This document shows positions 29,087 through 38,041 of a stretch of 64,000 nt of DNA, one piece after another. Made by a program: the position numbers and the translations under genes. Under the pieces are notes generated by a model. It ran no database searches, was not told where the DNA came from, and was given only the letters and a program-made list of their open reading frames with translations. Numbering within the stretch: the stretch's first letter is position 1; the number at the start of each line of letters is the position of its first letter. This DNA is from Brevundimonas alba (lineage in GTDB: Bacteria; Pseudomonadota; Alphaproteobacteria; Caulobacterales; Caulobacteraceae), in the NCBI RefSeq assembly GCF_011927945.1, contig NZ_JAATJM010000001.1:1249501-1313500 (forward strand), given 5' to 3'.

Positions 29087-30412
29087 CTAGCCGCCCAGCA
29101 CCACCGTCACATCCTCTTCGCCTCGGCGCACCGTCAGCCGGTGCTCGCCCGCGCCAAGGGCGGCGGCCAGTCCGGCCAGATCGCTGACCGCGACATCGTC
29201 GACGCTCTCGATCACGTCCCCGGCCTGCAGGCCCGCTGCGGCCGCCAGTGAGCCGCCCTCGACCGCGAACAGCTGGACGCCGTCCGCGCTGGTGCGGGCG
29301 CTGAGACCGCGCGCCATGACCACCTCGGCGCCGGTGATCACGGACGGATCGCCCGGAGCCTCGACGGTCAGGGTGGCGCGGCCCTCGCGGCCTTCGCGCA
29401 GATAGACGACCTCGACCCGGGTTCCGGGTTGGGCGATGCCGATGGTCGCCGCCACCGTGCCGGCGTTGGAGACGGGGCGGTTCTGGATGCGGGTGACCAC
29501 GTCGCCGCGGCGCAGGCCGGCGGCCTCGGCCGAAGAGCCCGGAGCCACGTTCTCGACTACCGCGCCACGGACGATGCCGAGGCCAAAATCACGCGAGCGC
29601 GCCGCATTGAGCGAGCCCAGAATGGCGCCGGTCGAGCCGCGCTTGACCTCGCCGATGGTCCGCAGCTGGTCGACCACATACATCAGGATGCGGCTGGGCA
29701 CGGCGAAGGCGATGCCGTCGTTGCCGCCGCCGCCGCCCGACAGGATCGAGGTGTTGATGCCGATCAGCCGGCCCCGGCTATCCAGCAGCGGACCGCCCGA
29801 GTTGCCCGAGTTCACCGCCGCGTCGGTCTGGATATAGTCCTCGATCCGGTCGCCCATGCCGGAGCGCCCCAGACCCGAGATGACGCCCATGGTCAGGGTC
29901 TGGTCGAGGCCGAGCGGATAGCCCACCGCAAAGGCCAGATCGCCGGTGCGCAGCTGGTCGGAATCGACCACCTCGATTTCCGACAAGCCTGTCGCGTCGA
30001 ACTTCAGCACCGCCAGATCGGTGGCCTTGTCGGTGCCGATCAGGACGGCGTCGAAGATGCGGCCGTCGGTCAGGTCGACGGTGAATTTCCGTCCGCCCTC
30101 GACCACGTGATTGTTGGTGACGACGATGCCTTCACGCGCGTCGATGATGGCGCCCGAGCCGCTGGAGATCGGGCGGGGCTCGTTCTCGCCGGAGCTGGGA
30201 CCTTCCGACTGACCCAGGGTGGTGACCTGCACCACCGCCGGCAGGGCCTGTTCCAGACCGCTGGCGAAGGTGAAGACGCCTCGCCGGGCGTCGTAGGGGA
30301 TCGGGCCCTGTGGCGTGGACTGGGCGGACGCCGCGGTCGCGGCCAGCAGGGGAACGGCGGCGACCAGCGCCAGAATCGACAGGCCGTGAGCCCGGTTGGT
30401 GGAACGCCGCAT
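29087..30412 (-). CDS. HtrA/DegP-like periplasmic serine protease with PDZ domains
   Basis: Product of 441 residues. A signal peptide (about 1-31, ends in ASAQ) precedes a trypsin-like S1C domain with H102 (TNNHVVEG), D132 (ATDLAVLKF) and S205 (NSGNSGGPL), then two PDZ-like regions (about 265-355 and 365-440). It degrades or refolds damaged envelope proteins. I use the ATG at 30412, with AGGGGA eight bases upstream; a TTG two codons earlier is possible. It lies 27 bases after a histidine kinase gene and probably belongs to the same operon, which makes it the likely output of that system. Confidence 0.92.
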   Translation of the reverse strand: MRRSTNRAHGLSILALVAAVPLLAATAASAQSTPQGPIPYDARRGVFTFASGLEQALPAVVQVTTLGQSEGPSSGENEPRPISSGSGAIIDAREGIVVTNNHVVEGGRKFTVDLTDGRIFDAVLIGTDKATDLAVLKFDATGLSEIEVVDSDQLRTGDLAFAVGYPLGLDQTLTMGVISGLGRSGMGDRIEDYIQTDAAVNSGNSGGPLLDSRGRLIGINTSILSGGGGGNDGIAFAVPSRILMYVVDQLRTIGEVKRGSTGAILGSLNAARSRDFGLGIVRGAVVENVAPGSSAEAAGLRRGDVVTRIQNRPVSNAGTVAATIGIAQPGTRVEVVYLREGREGRATLTVEAPGDPSVITGAEVVMARGLSARTSADGVQLFAVEGGSLAAAAGLQAGDVIESVDDVAVSDLAGLAAALGAGEHRLTVRRGEEDVTVVLGG

Positions 30413-30439
30413 CGCCAATCCCCTGTTCTTGAGCGGACC

Positions 30440-31873
30440 CTAGCGCGAGAAACGCGCCGTGACGACAGCCCCCGGACGACCGTCATCAACCGTCATGACC
30501 GCCCCGTGCCGTTTCAGGATGGCCCGCACGAAGGCGAGGCCCATCCCGTGACTTTCGCGGCCGTCGGCCGGGGGCGGAGCTCCGGTCTGCCGGTCGGACG
30601 CGAAGCCCGGCCCCTGATCCGCCACGGAGAGGATGGGCCGGCCGTCCTCGACACTGGCCCGCAGCGTGACGACCCCGCCCGGCGGCGAGAATTTGATCGC
30701 GTTGTCGACCAGGTTGGTGACCGCCCGCTGCAGCAGCGACCGGACGCCGAGTACGGAGACCGGTTCCGCCTCGACGCGGATGGCGACCGCGCTCTCCTCA
30801 GCCAGCGGCTGGTAGAGCTCCGCCGCCTGCGCCGCCAGTTCGTCAAGCCGCACGCTCTCGAACGCCCACGCCTCGCCGTCGCGCAGCGCCATCGTCTCGT
30901 TCATGGAGCGGGTGATCTCGGCGAGGTCGGACCGCGCCTCGTCGATCAGCTTGCGGGCTTCGGGCGTCGTCGCGGAGGCCCGGAGCCGTTCGAGCCGGAC
31001 CGAGGCGCGGGCCAAGGGCGTCCGGAAATCATGCGCCAGCTGATCGGCCGAGTCGCGCAGCCAGCTGAGCAGTTCGTCGAGGCGATCGAGGGTGCGGTTC
31101 ACATGGCCGGTCAGCTCGGTCAGCTCCGGGGCCACGGCGGTTTCGGGCGCGCGCACGGAGAAGTCCCCGACCGCCGCCCGGTCCAGCGCCCGGCTGACCT
31201 CGGTCACCGCGCCCGTCAGCCGGCGCCGCGCGACCGCCGCGGCGGCCAGGCCGATAACCAGCAGCAGCAGGCCGGTCGCGATCACCGCCGCGACCGCCCA
31301 GCCCCAGGCCCGCCCCGAGCGATCGACCGTCCGGCCCACGGCGATGTCCAGGGCGCCGAATGTGCGGCGGACCACCACGACCTCGACCGACCGGGACGGG
31401 CAGAGCACGCCCCGGTCCAGCCGCACGACATAGACGTCCTTGCCCAGCCGCCCCGCGCGTTCACCGCGGATTGCGTCCAGCGCCGCCAGACCCGCGGGCT
31501 TGCCGACCGGCGCGCGAATGAACCTGACGCCGGCGCCGCCGCGCCCGGTCCGGCAGGTCTCCTCCAGCGTGCCCGCATCCCGGGCCGGTCCGCTCTGGAA
31601 GGCGCTCAGCCAAGCCGACAGCCAGGCGGCGTCGGCCTCGGTCAGCCGTTCGGCGGACAGGCTGGTCTCAGAGCCCAGCTTGGTGACCATGGCGCTGTAG
31701 TCATCCAGCGCGGCCAGCGCCGCCTTCTCGCGCTGGTCCATGCGCACCGCCGCGCCGGTGATCAGCAACGAGCCGGACAGGGCCAGCGCCGACAACACGC
31801 CCATGGCGGCGGCCAATTGCGTCGATGTCCGCCGCGCCAGCCAGCCGGTCAGGCCCGTGGATCGTCCGGCCAT
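30440..31873 (-). CDS. membrane sensor histidine kinase (HAMP type)
   Basis: Product of 477 residues. Transmembrane helices lie near residues 18-42 and 191-214 and flank a periplasmic sensor of about 150 residues. A HAMP region leads into the HisKA box with H281 (LAHDFRTPLARAS), then N (LVDNAIKF), and G boxes (DQGPGF; GMGLAFVRAIL). Two periplasmic cysteines (C107, C158) could form a disulfide. It follows the response regulator by seven bases and precedes the HtrA-like protease; sensing of envelope stress is inferred from that order. Confidence 0.92.
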   Translation of the reverse strand: MAGRSTGLTGWLARRTSTQLAAAMGVLSALALSGSLLITGAAVRMDQREKAALAALDDYSAMVTKLGSETSLSAERLTEADAAWLSAWLSAFQSGPARDAGTLEETCRTGRGGAGVRFIRAPVGKPAGLAALDAIRGERAGRLGKDVYVVRLDRGVLCPSRSVEVVVVRRTFGALDIAVGRTVDRSGRAWGWAVAAVIATGLLLLVIGLAAAAVARRRLTGAVTEVSRALDRAAVGDFSVRAPETAVAPELTELTGHVNRTLDRLDELLSWLRDSADQLAHDFRTPLARASVRLERLRASATTPEARKLIDEARSDLAEITRSMNETMALRDGEAWAFESVRLDELAAQAAELYQPLAEESAVAIRVEAEPVSVLGVRSLLQRAVTNLVDNAIKFSPPGGVVTLRASVEDGRPILSVADQGPGFASDRQTGAPPPADGRESHGMGLAFVRAILKRHGAVMTVDDGRPGAVVTARFSR

Positions 31874-31880
31874 CCCCGGC

Positions 31881-32681
31881 TCAGCCCGCCAGCGCGGACA
31901 GGTCGCGGAAGATCAGGCTCTGGCTGCGCGCGGAAACGATCAGCGGGTGCAGATCTTCGCCGAGTTCGGGCGCCTGCTCCTTGAGACGGCGGCGCAAGGC
32001 GCTGATGCGGGCGTCGATCACATTGACGAAATTATCGGGCAGGAATTTCCATTCGACCCAGCAGCGGTCCCACAGCATGGTCTTGGTCACCGGTTGGCCC
32101 CGCGCGGCCATCAGCTCGCCGACGATGGCGAACTCCAGCGGCGACAGGTCGATCACCCGGCTGTCGCCCCCTTCGAGGTCCAGCCTCAGCGTCCGCGCCC
32201 CCGGCGACAGGCGGAAGGGTCCGTTGACCAGTTCGGCGCCCGCCGGACGCGCCGCGCGCGCCGCCCGCCGCAGCTGGGCCGCGATCCGGGCCAGCAGCTC
32301 CTCGTCGCCCACGGGCTTGGCCAGATAGTCGTCGGCGCCGCCCAGCAGCCCCTCGACCTTCTGCCGCTCGCCGCCGAGCGCGGTCAGCATCAGGGCTGGA
32401 GCATCCGCGGAGGTCCCGCCACCGGCGCGCAGTCTTTTGAGCATCTCCAGCCCGTCCATGCCGGCGGTCAGCCGATCGAGGATCAGCACGTCGTAGGGCG
32501 AGCGCGCCGCAGCTTCCAGGGCGGTTTCGCCCGCCTCGAACCGGTCGACGGCCTCGAAGCCGGCGGCGTTCAGCCGCTCGGCGACATGGTCGGACAGGGC
32601 GGGGTCGTCCTCGAGCAGCAGGGCGCGTCGGCCCGCGAAGACGGGCCCGAGCCGGGCGAAGGGGTCGTCCCCGTGTGCCAT
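31881..32681 (-). CDS. OmpR-family response regulator
   Basis: Product of 266 residues. The receiver has the acidic pair D25-D26, phosphoacceptor D69 (VLILDRLTAGMDG) and K122 (YLAKPVG). A winged-helix DNA-binding domain follows, with LSPLEFAIVGELMAARGQPVTK and FVNVIDARISALRRRL. The ATG at 32681 is preceded by GGGGAA. It is the first gene of the regulator-kinase-protease operon. Confidence 0.93.
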   Translation of the reverse strand: MAHGDDPFARLGPVFAGRRALLLEDDPALSDHVAERLNAAGFEAVDRFEAGETALEAAARSPYDVLILDRLTAGMDGLEMLKRLRAGGGTSADAPALMLTALGGERQKVEGLLGGADDYLAKPVGDEELLARIAAQLRRAARAARPAGAELVNGPFRLSPGARTLRLDLEGGDSRVIDLSPLEFAIVGELMAARGQPVTKTMLWDRCWVEWKFLPDNFVNVIDARISALRRRLKEQAPELGEDLHPLIVSARSQSLIFRDLSALAG

Positions 32682-32815
32682 CGTTTCCCCGTCCACCCTG
32701 TTCTCCGCCGCAAGCCGCACGATACGGGGTCGAGGCTGAATGACAACGCTCGACGCCGCTCCTGCTCTAGGCCCGGTGGAGAGCGAAGGGGGCTGACCTT
32801 TCCTGACGTCCCTCG

Positions 32816-35800
32816 TCAGTCGCCGCCGTGGCCGTGGCCCTCGGTGTCCGCCGCACCGGCCGCCACGCCCTCTCCATCGCTCCCCGCGAACCAGAACGGC
32901 GCACGCGGTCGCTCGCGCGGCGCCACCTCGTTCATGCCCGAGTCGTAAACCCGGCCGTTGGCGATGGTGTAGGCGATGGAGGTGGTGTTGCGGATGTTCT
33001 CCAGCGGGTTCTGGTCCAGCACCACCATATCGGCCAGCTTGCCGACCTCGAGCGAGCCGATGTCGCGGTCCATGCCGAGCGCCTTGGCGCCGTTGAGAGT
33101 GCCGGAGCGGATCACGTCCAGCGGCGCCATTCCGCCCTGGGCCAGGCTCCACAGTTCCCAGTGGGCGCCGAGGCCCTCGCGCTGGCCGTGGGCGCCGATC
33201 TGGACATTGACGCCATCGGCCGCGAGGCTCGTGGCTTCGCGCGCGATGGAGATGTGGTTCCACTCGTTGTCAGGGGCGGTGACCGGCCGGCGCGCGCGCG
33301 AGTCGAGAATGCGGCGCGGGACGTACTGGGTCAGGATCGGGTGGTTCCAGACCTCGCTCTCCTGGTACCAGTAGTTCTCGCCGTAGCTGCCGCCATAGGC
33401 CACCACCAGCGTCGGGTTGTAGGCGACGTTCGTCTGGCGCCACAGCTGGTGGACGTCGTCGTAGAGGTGCGCCAGCGGGATCGAATGTTCGATCGTGGTG
33501 TGGCCGTCGACGATCATCGTCATGTTGTGCTGGAACAGGGAGCCGCCTTCCGGGACGACCATCATGTTCAGTTCGCGCGCCGCTTCGATGATCTGCTGGC
33601 GCTGGTCCCGGCGAGGCTGGTTGTAGCTCTTGACGCTCCAGGCGCCCGCCGCCTGCATCCGCCGCAGGGTCGAGAGGGCGTCGTCGAGGCTGTCGATCTT
33701 GGCCGTGGCCGCCGTGGTCGCTCCGTACAGGATGGTGCCGGTCGAGAAGATGCGCGGCGCCACGACCCGGCCGGTGCGGGCCAGTTCGCTGTGAGCGAAG
33801 ATCTCGCTGGTGTCGTTGGACGGATCGTGGATCGTTGTCACGCCGAAGGCGAGGGCCGCATAGTCGACCCAGCTCTGTTCCGGGATGATCTCGTCCGATC
33901 CCATCGAGCCGTGCCAGTGGGCATCGACCAGACCGGGCATGATGGTCTTGCCGCTCATGTCCATCGTCGGGATGCCCGCAGGGAGGGACATGCTCGCCGT
34001 CGCGCCGATCGCCTCGATGCGGTTGCCGTTCAGGACGATGGTCCCGTTCTCGATGACCTCTGCGCCGTTCATGGTGATCAGCCGGGCGCCGGTCAGGGCC
34101 ATTCGGCCCTCGGGCTTGTCCGCCGGGACGCTGAAGCCGAGGTTGATCCCGTGCTCGGGGGCCTTGGGCAGTTCCTCCGGCGCGCCGTCGACGAAGGCGA
34201 ACGACTGGTTCAGGTCCCGCGTGAACAGCTCGGGGCCGAGCGACCATTGCAGGCGGCGGGAGTCGCCCGACCAGCTCAGCCATTCCCCGGCGTCGCGGGT
34301 CACCCGGGCCTGAGGCAGGGACTTGCCATCGGGGCTGATGGCGATGGGCCGGCCTGCGGCCACGAAGGGCGCGACATAGGCGTTGAAGCGCTCGGTCCAG
34401 CCGATCCAGCGGCCGTCCGGTGACACCGCGAACTCGGTGGCCCATTCGGACGTCAGATGGGTCCGCTCGTCGTCGCCGTTCAGATCGACAGACATCAGGG
34501 TGCGTTTGTCGCCGTCGCGGCCGGTCAGGAACAGGCGGCCGCCGTCGGCGCCGAACTGCGGCTGCTCGCCCTCGTCGGAGATCAGGACCGGCTCGCCGCC
34601 GCCGGTCGGGATGCGGTAGACGCCCAGGTCGCGGCTCCACAGCGCTCTGGTCAGGAAGCCGTCCGCCACCGTCCGGTAGACGATGGTGCGGCCATCGGGC
34701 GAGAAGGTCGGCTCGATGTAGTGGCCCGGCCGGGTGGTCACCACGCGGCCAGCGCCGCCACTGGCTGAAACCACGCGCACCGAGCCCAGCGCCTGATCGT
34801 CCCAGGTGGTGTAGACGACCGAACGGCCGTCGCGCGACCAGCTGGGGTAGAGCTCGAAATGGTCGCTCTGGCGGGTCAGGCGGCGCGCCTCGCCGGTCGG
34901 CAGATCGCGGATCCACAGGCTGCCCAGCGCCTCGAACACCACCCTCGAACCGTCCGGCGAGGGGCGGGCCCAGCGGATCATCTTCACATCGAAGGTGTCA
35001 GGCGCCACCTCGACCGGGAACCGCACGGCGTCCTGCACCCGGCGGGTGTCGGCGACGTGGAACGGGACGTTCGATACTGTCTTCGACGCCACGTCGATGC
35101 GCTGGATGCGGCCGTCGGCCCAGAACACGATCGAGCGGTTGTCGGGCGTCCAGCTGATCGCCGGATAGACGCCGTGGATGGCCCAGGTTTCCTGCAGGTC
35201 GCGGTCGAGGCCGGAGAACACCGGCGTCTCGCGCCCGGACTCGATGTCCATCACATAGAGGGTCGACTGGTATCGAACGCGCCGGATGAAGGCGAGCGAC
35301 TTGCCGTCCGGCGACGGCGTCGGGCGTATCGAACCGCCGGGCCCCGTGACAAACGGCTCGATCTCGCCGGTTTCGCGGTCGAGCCGGCGGATGATGTAGA
35401 TCTGGTCGTTGACGTCCTTGGAATATTCGAAGGTGTTCCCCGGCGTCGCGTCGTCGCTGAAATACAGATAGCGGCCGTCGGGTGAGAAGGCGGGCTCGCC
35501 AGTGTCCTTCTGGGGCGTCCGCCGTTCGGTCATCTGCACGCCGCCGCCGCCAGTGCGGTGGTACATCCACAGCTCGCCGGCCCCCAGGGAACGGGACGAG
35601 GTGAAATGTTTGCGGGCGACGATGAACTCGCCATCCGGCGTCCATTCCGGCTGGTTCAGCAGGCGGAAGGTTTCCTTGGAAATCTGCAGCGGGTTGGAGC
35701 CGTCGGCGTCCATCACCCAGATGTTGTCGCCGCCCGCGCGGTCCGAGGTGAAGGCGATGTGGCGCCCGTCCGGCGACCATTTCGGCTGCATGTCCCAGGC

Positions 35801-36133
35801 GACACCGCTGGCGATGGCGCGCGCCTCGCCGCCCGAAGCCGGCATGACGTAGATGTCGCCCAGCATGTCGAAGACGATGGTCTGGCCGTCCGGGCTGACG
35901 TCCAGCGACATCCAGGTGCCGCGCGTCACGTCGATGGGAATGTCGTGCGAGGGGCCGGGCGGGTTCTGGACATCCCACTTCGCCTCGTCCGCCTTGTCGC
36001 TTTCCGGAGTCGTCGGCGCGGCCTGAACGTTGGCGGCCGGCACGACCGGCGGCGGGGCGGGCTCGGTGACCTGGGCCATCGCAGGGCAGGCGAGCGCCAG
36101 CAAGGCGGCCGTGGCCAGAAGTTCGCGCTTCAT
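32816..36133 (-). CDS. secreted amidohydrolase with TolB-like beta-propeller
   Basis: Product of 1105 residues. A signal peptide (about 1-21, ends in AMAQ) and a proline-rich linker are followed by a long run of PD40/TolB-like propeller blades (SPDGRHIAFTSD, SPDGRYLYFSDD, SPDGRTIVYRT and others, residues about 70-660). A metal-dependent amidohydrolase domain follows, with its first metal pair at H739 and H741 (VDAHWHG), then later HIS motifs IEHSIPLAHLY, HISIARE and IGAHGQREGLGAHWE. It is probably periplasmic; such proteins are annotated as peptidase-like or imidazolonepropionase-like, substrate unknown. The last segment (GHGHGGD) is His/Gly-rich. Confidence 0.88.
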   Translation of the reverse strand: MKRELLATAALLALACPAMAQVTEPAPPPVVPAANVQAAPTTPESDKADEAKWDVQNPPGPSHDIPIDVTRGTWMSLDVSPDGQTIVFDMLGDIYVMPASGGEARAIASGVAWDMQPKWSPDGRHIAFTSDRAGGDNIWVMDADGSNPLQISKETFRLLNQPEWTPDGEFIVARKHFTSSRSLGAGELWMYHRTGGGGVQMTERRTPQKDTGEPAFSPDGRYLYFSDDATPGNTFEYSKDVNDQIYIIRRLDRETGEIEPFVTGPGGSIRPTPSPDGKSLAFIRRVRYQSTLYVMDIESGRETPVFSGLDRDLQETWAIHGVYPAISWTPDNRSIVFWADGRIQRIDVASKTVSNVPFHVADTRRVQDAVRFPVEVAPDTFDVKMIRWARPSPDGSRVVFEALGSLWIRDLPTGEARRLTRQSDHFELYPSWSRDGRSVVYTTWDDQALGSVRVVSASGGAGRVVTTRPGHYIEPTFSPDGRTIVYRTVADGFLTRALWSRDLGVYRIPTGGGEPVLISDEGEQPQFGADGGRLFLTGRDGDKRTLMSVDLNGDDERTHLTSEWATEFAVSPDGRWIGWTERFNAYVAPFVAAGRPIAISPDGKSLPQARVTRDAGEWLSWSGDSRRLQWSLGPELFTRDLNQSFAFVDGAPEELPKAPEHGINLGFSVPADKPEGRMALTGARLITMNGAEVIENGTIVLNGNRIEAIGATASMSLPAGIPTMDMSGKTIMPGLVDAHWHGSMGSDEIIPEQSWVDYAALAFGVTTIHDPSNDTSEIFAHSELARTGRVVAPRIFSTGTILYGATTAATAKIDSLDDALSTLRRMQAAGAWSVKSYNQPRRDQRQQIIEAARELNMMVVPEGGSLFQHNMTMIVDGHTTIEHSIPLAHLYDDVHQLWRQTNVAYNPTLVVAYGGSYGENYWYQESEVWNHPILTQYVPRRILDSRARRPVTAPDNEWNHISIAREATSLAADGVNVQIGAHGQREGLGAHWELWSLAQGGMAPLDVIRSGTLNGAKALGMDRDIGSLEVGKLADMVVLDQNPLENIRNTTSIAYTIANGRVYDSGMNEVAPRERPRAPFWFAGSDGEGVAAGAADTEGHGHGGD

Positions 36134-36243
36134 CTGTCTGATCCCCGATTGTCCGGACGTCTTGCGCCGACCGTCGGCTGCGCGCCCTTCCCGAGCGCGC
36201 AGAGAGCCTTGTCGGCGAACGAAAGTCCAGACGCTCGCGGGCT

Positions 36244-37524
36244 TCAGCCCTCTGCGGCCGGGATGTAGTCGCGGGTCAGAGGCACGGCGCCGACCCGCTT
36301 CGACAGCTGGATCTGGAAGACCATGCATCCGCGATGGCGGAACGCCACCTCGCTGAGGCACAGGTAGAACTCCCACATCCGGCAGAAGCGCTCATCGTAC
36401 AGGTCGGCGATCTGCGCGCGGTTGGCTTCGAATCGCTCGCGCCATGCCTTCAGCGTCTCCGCGTAGTGCAGGCGCAGGATTTCCACGTCGGTGACCCACA
36501 GGCCGGCTCGCTCGATCGCCGGCAGAACTTCCGACAGCGCCGGCGTATAGCCGCCGGGGAAGATGTATTTGCCGATCCACGGCTGGTTGCTGACCGAGAC
36601 GTGGTTCTGGCCGATGGCGTGCAGCACCGCGACGCCGTCGTCCTTCAGCAGCCGGGCCACGGTGTCGAAGAACGCCTGATAGTTGGGCGCCCCGACGTGT
36701 TCGAACATGCCGACCGAGACGATCCGGTCGAACGTCTCCTCGACGTCGCGATAGTCCTGCTTGCGGAACTCCACCTGCCCGGCGAGCCCTCTCGAGATCG
36801 CCCGTTCCTGCGCGACCGCGAGCTGTTCGTCGGACAGGGTGATGCCCGTGACCCGGGCGCCGGCCTCCTCGGCCAGCGTCAGGCCCAGCCCGCCCCAGCC
36901 GCAGCCGATGTCGAGCACGCTCTGGCCCGGCTCCAGCAGCAGCTTGGCGGCGATGTGGCGCTTCTTGGCGATCTGCGCCTCGTCCAGCGTCATGTCCGGC
37001 CGGGCGAAATAGGCGCAGGAATACTGCATGTCGGGGTCGAGGAACCGGCGGTACACGTCCAGCGACAGGTCGTAGTGATGGGCCACGTTGCGCCGGGCCG
37101 CGACGCGGTCGTTCGCCTGAGCGATCCGCCGCCAGAGGCGCGCCAGCCGGCCTCGCCGGGGCGGCGGCCGAAGGGACAGATTGCGGCCCGCGAGGTCGAG
37201 CAGGTCCCAGATCGTCCCCCGCTCCATGATGACGCCGCCATCCATATAGGCCTCGCCCAGCGCCAGACCGGGATAGACGGCCAGCCGCCACGCGGTCCGG
37301 TAATCTCGCAGCCGGATCCGCACGCCGTCCGGCGCATCCCCCTGACCCGCATGCAGCACGTCTCCGCCGGGCATGACCACAGTCAGGGAGCCGGTCCGGA
37401 TCAGGCCGCGAAGCAGCCGGGCGAGCGCCGCCCGGACGACGCCGCCGAGGAGGCCACGGGTCCGTCGGCTCGCCGTGTCCGGCGTTTGAATCCGATCGGC
37501 GACGAACGAGGCTTCCGAGCTCAT
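36244..37524 (-). CDS. cfa: cyclopropane-fatty-acyl-phospholipid synthase
   Basis: Product of 426 residues. Adds a methylene from S-adenosylmethionine across the double bond of membrane lipid acyl chains. An N-terminal SCP2-like region is followed by the methyltransferase core with VLDIGCGWGGLGLTLAEEAG as motif I, SVGMFEHVG, and the C-terminal YLCLSEVAFRHR with a conserved Tyr/Glu set. It is a peripheral inner-membrane enzyme. It lies upstream of the large amidohydrolase on the same strand, 110 bases apart. Confidence 0.93.
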   Translation of the reverse strand: MSSEASFVADRIQTPDTASRRTRGLLGGVVRAALARLLRGLIRTGSLTVVMPGGDVLHAGQGDAPDGVRIRLRDYRTAWRLAVYPGLALGEAYMDGGVIMERGTIWDLLDLAGRNLSLRPPPRRGRLARLWRRIAQANDRVAARRNVAHHYDLSLDVYRRFLDPDMQYSCAYFARPDMTLDEAQIAKKRHIAAKLLLEPGQSVLDIGCGWGGLGLTLAEEAGARVTGITLSDEQLAVAQERAISRGLAGQVEFRKQDYRDVEETFDRIVSVGMFEHVGAPNYQAFFDTVARLLKDDGVAVLHAIGQNHVSVSNQPWIGKYIFPGGYTPALSEVLPAIERAGLWVTDVEILRLHYAETLKAWRERFEANRAQIADLYDERFCRMWEFYLCLSEVAFRHRGCMVFQIQLSKRVGAVPLTRDYIPAAEG

Positions 37525-37680
37525 CGCAGCTCCCCCTCAAGGGCGGTCAGCCCTCATTTTCGGACAACCTGAGCCGTGGGCCTGAAGTTCCCGGAGCTGC
37601 GCCGGAGGCAAGCTGGGAACAAGGCGAAGCGCCAGAGGGTTCGAGAGGCGGGATCAACCCGTCTTGCGCAGGAGCTCCCG

Positions 37681-38040
37681 ATGTTCCCACACACGCTGAT
37701 CGCCCTGTCGGCCTTCGCCTTTCCTCCCGCGGCGCTTCAAGTCGCAGCGCCGCCGCCGCCGCCCATTCCGGTCGCCGCTCCGGCGCCGGATCAGAGCTTC
37801 CCCGCAGGCGCCGAGGTGCTGGCGGTCGATGGCGAACCGCTGGGCGTGCTGGCTCGGGTCGAGATCACCCCCGGCGGCGAGCGCATCCTTCATATCCGCC
37901 GGCCCGACGGCACGACCGCCATAGCTCCGGCGACGGTCGCCTCCCGCGGTGAACGCGCCATTGTGCTCGAATGGACCCGCGCCGAGTTCGAAACGCCGCC
38001 CGCCGCGCCCGCCCCGGAGGCGACGCCGCCAACGCTGTAG
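37681..38040 (+). CDS. small secreted protein, unknown
   Basis: Product of 119 residues. A signal peptide (about 1-22) is followed by a proline-rich stretch (APPPPPIPVAAPAP) and a compact beta-rich domain of about 60 residues (GAEVLAVDGEPLGVLARVEI, GGERILHIRRPDGTTAIA), which resembles a PRC-barrel-like or SH3-like module. AGGAG lies seven bases before the ATG at 37681. No function can be assigned. It converges with the erythromycin-esterase family gene with one base between stops. Confidence 0.7.
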   Translation: MFPHTLIALSAFAFPPAALQVAAPPPPPIPVAAPAPDQSFPAGAEVLAVDGEPLGVLARVEITPGGERILHIRRPDGTTAIAPATVASRGERAIVLEWTRAEFETPPAAPAPEATPPTL

Positions 38041-38041
38041 G

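Noticed and set aside
32816..36376. Extended amidohydrolase start at 36376
   Set aside because: The signal peptide begins at 36133 and the extension overlaps the end of cfa.
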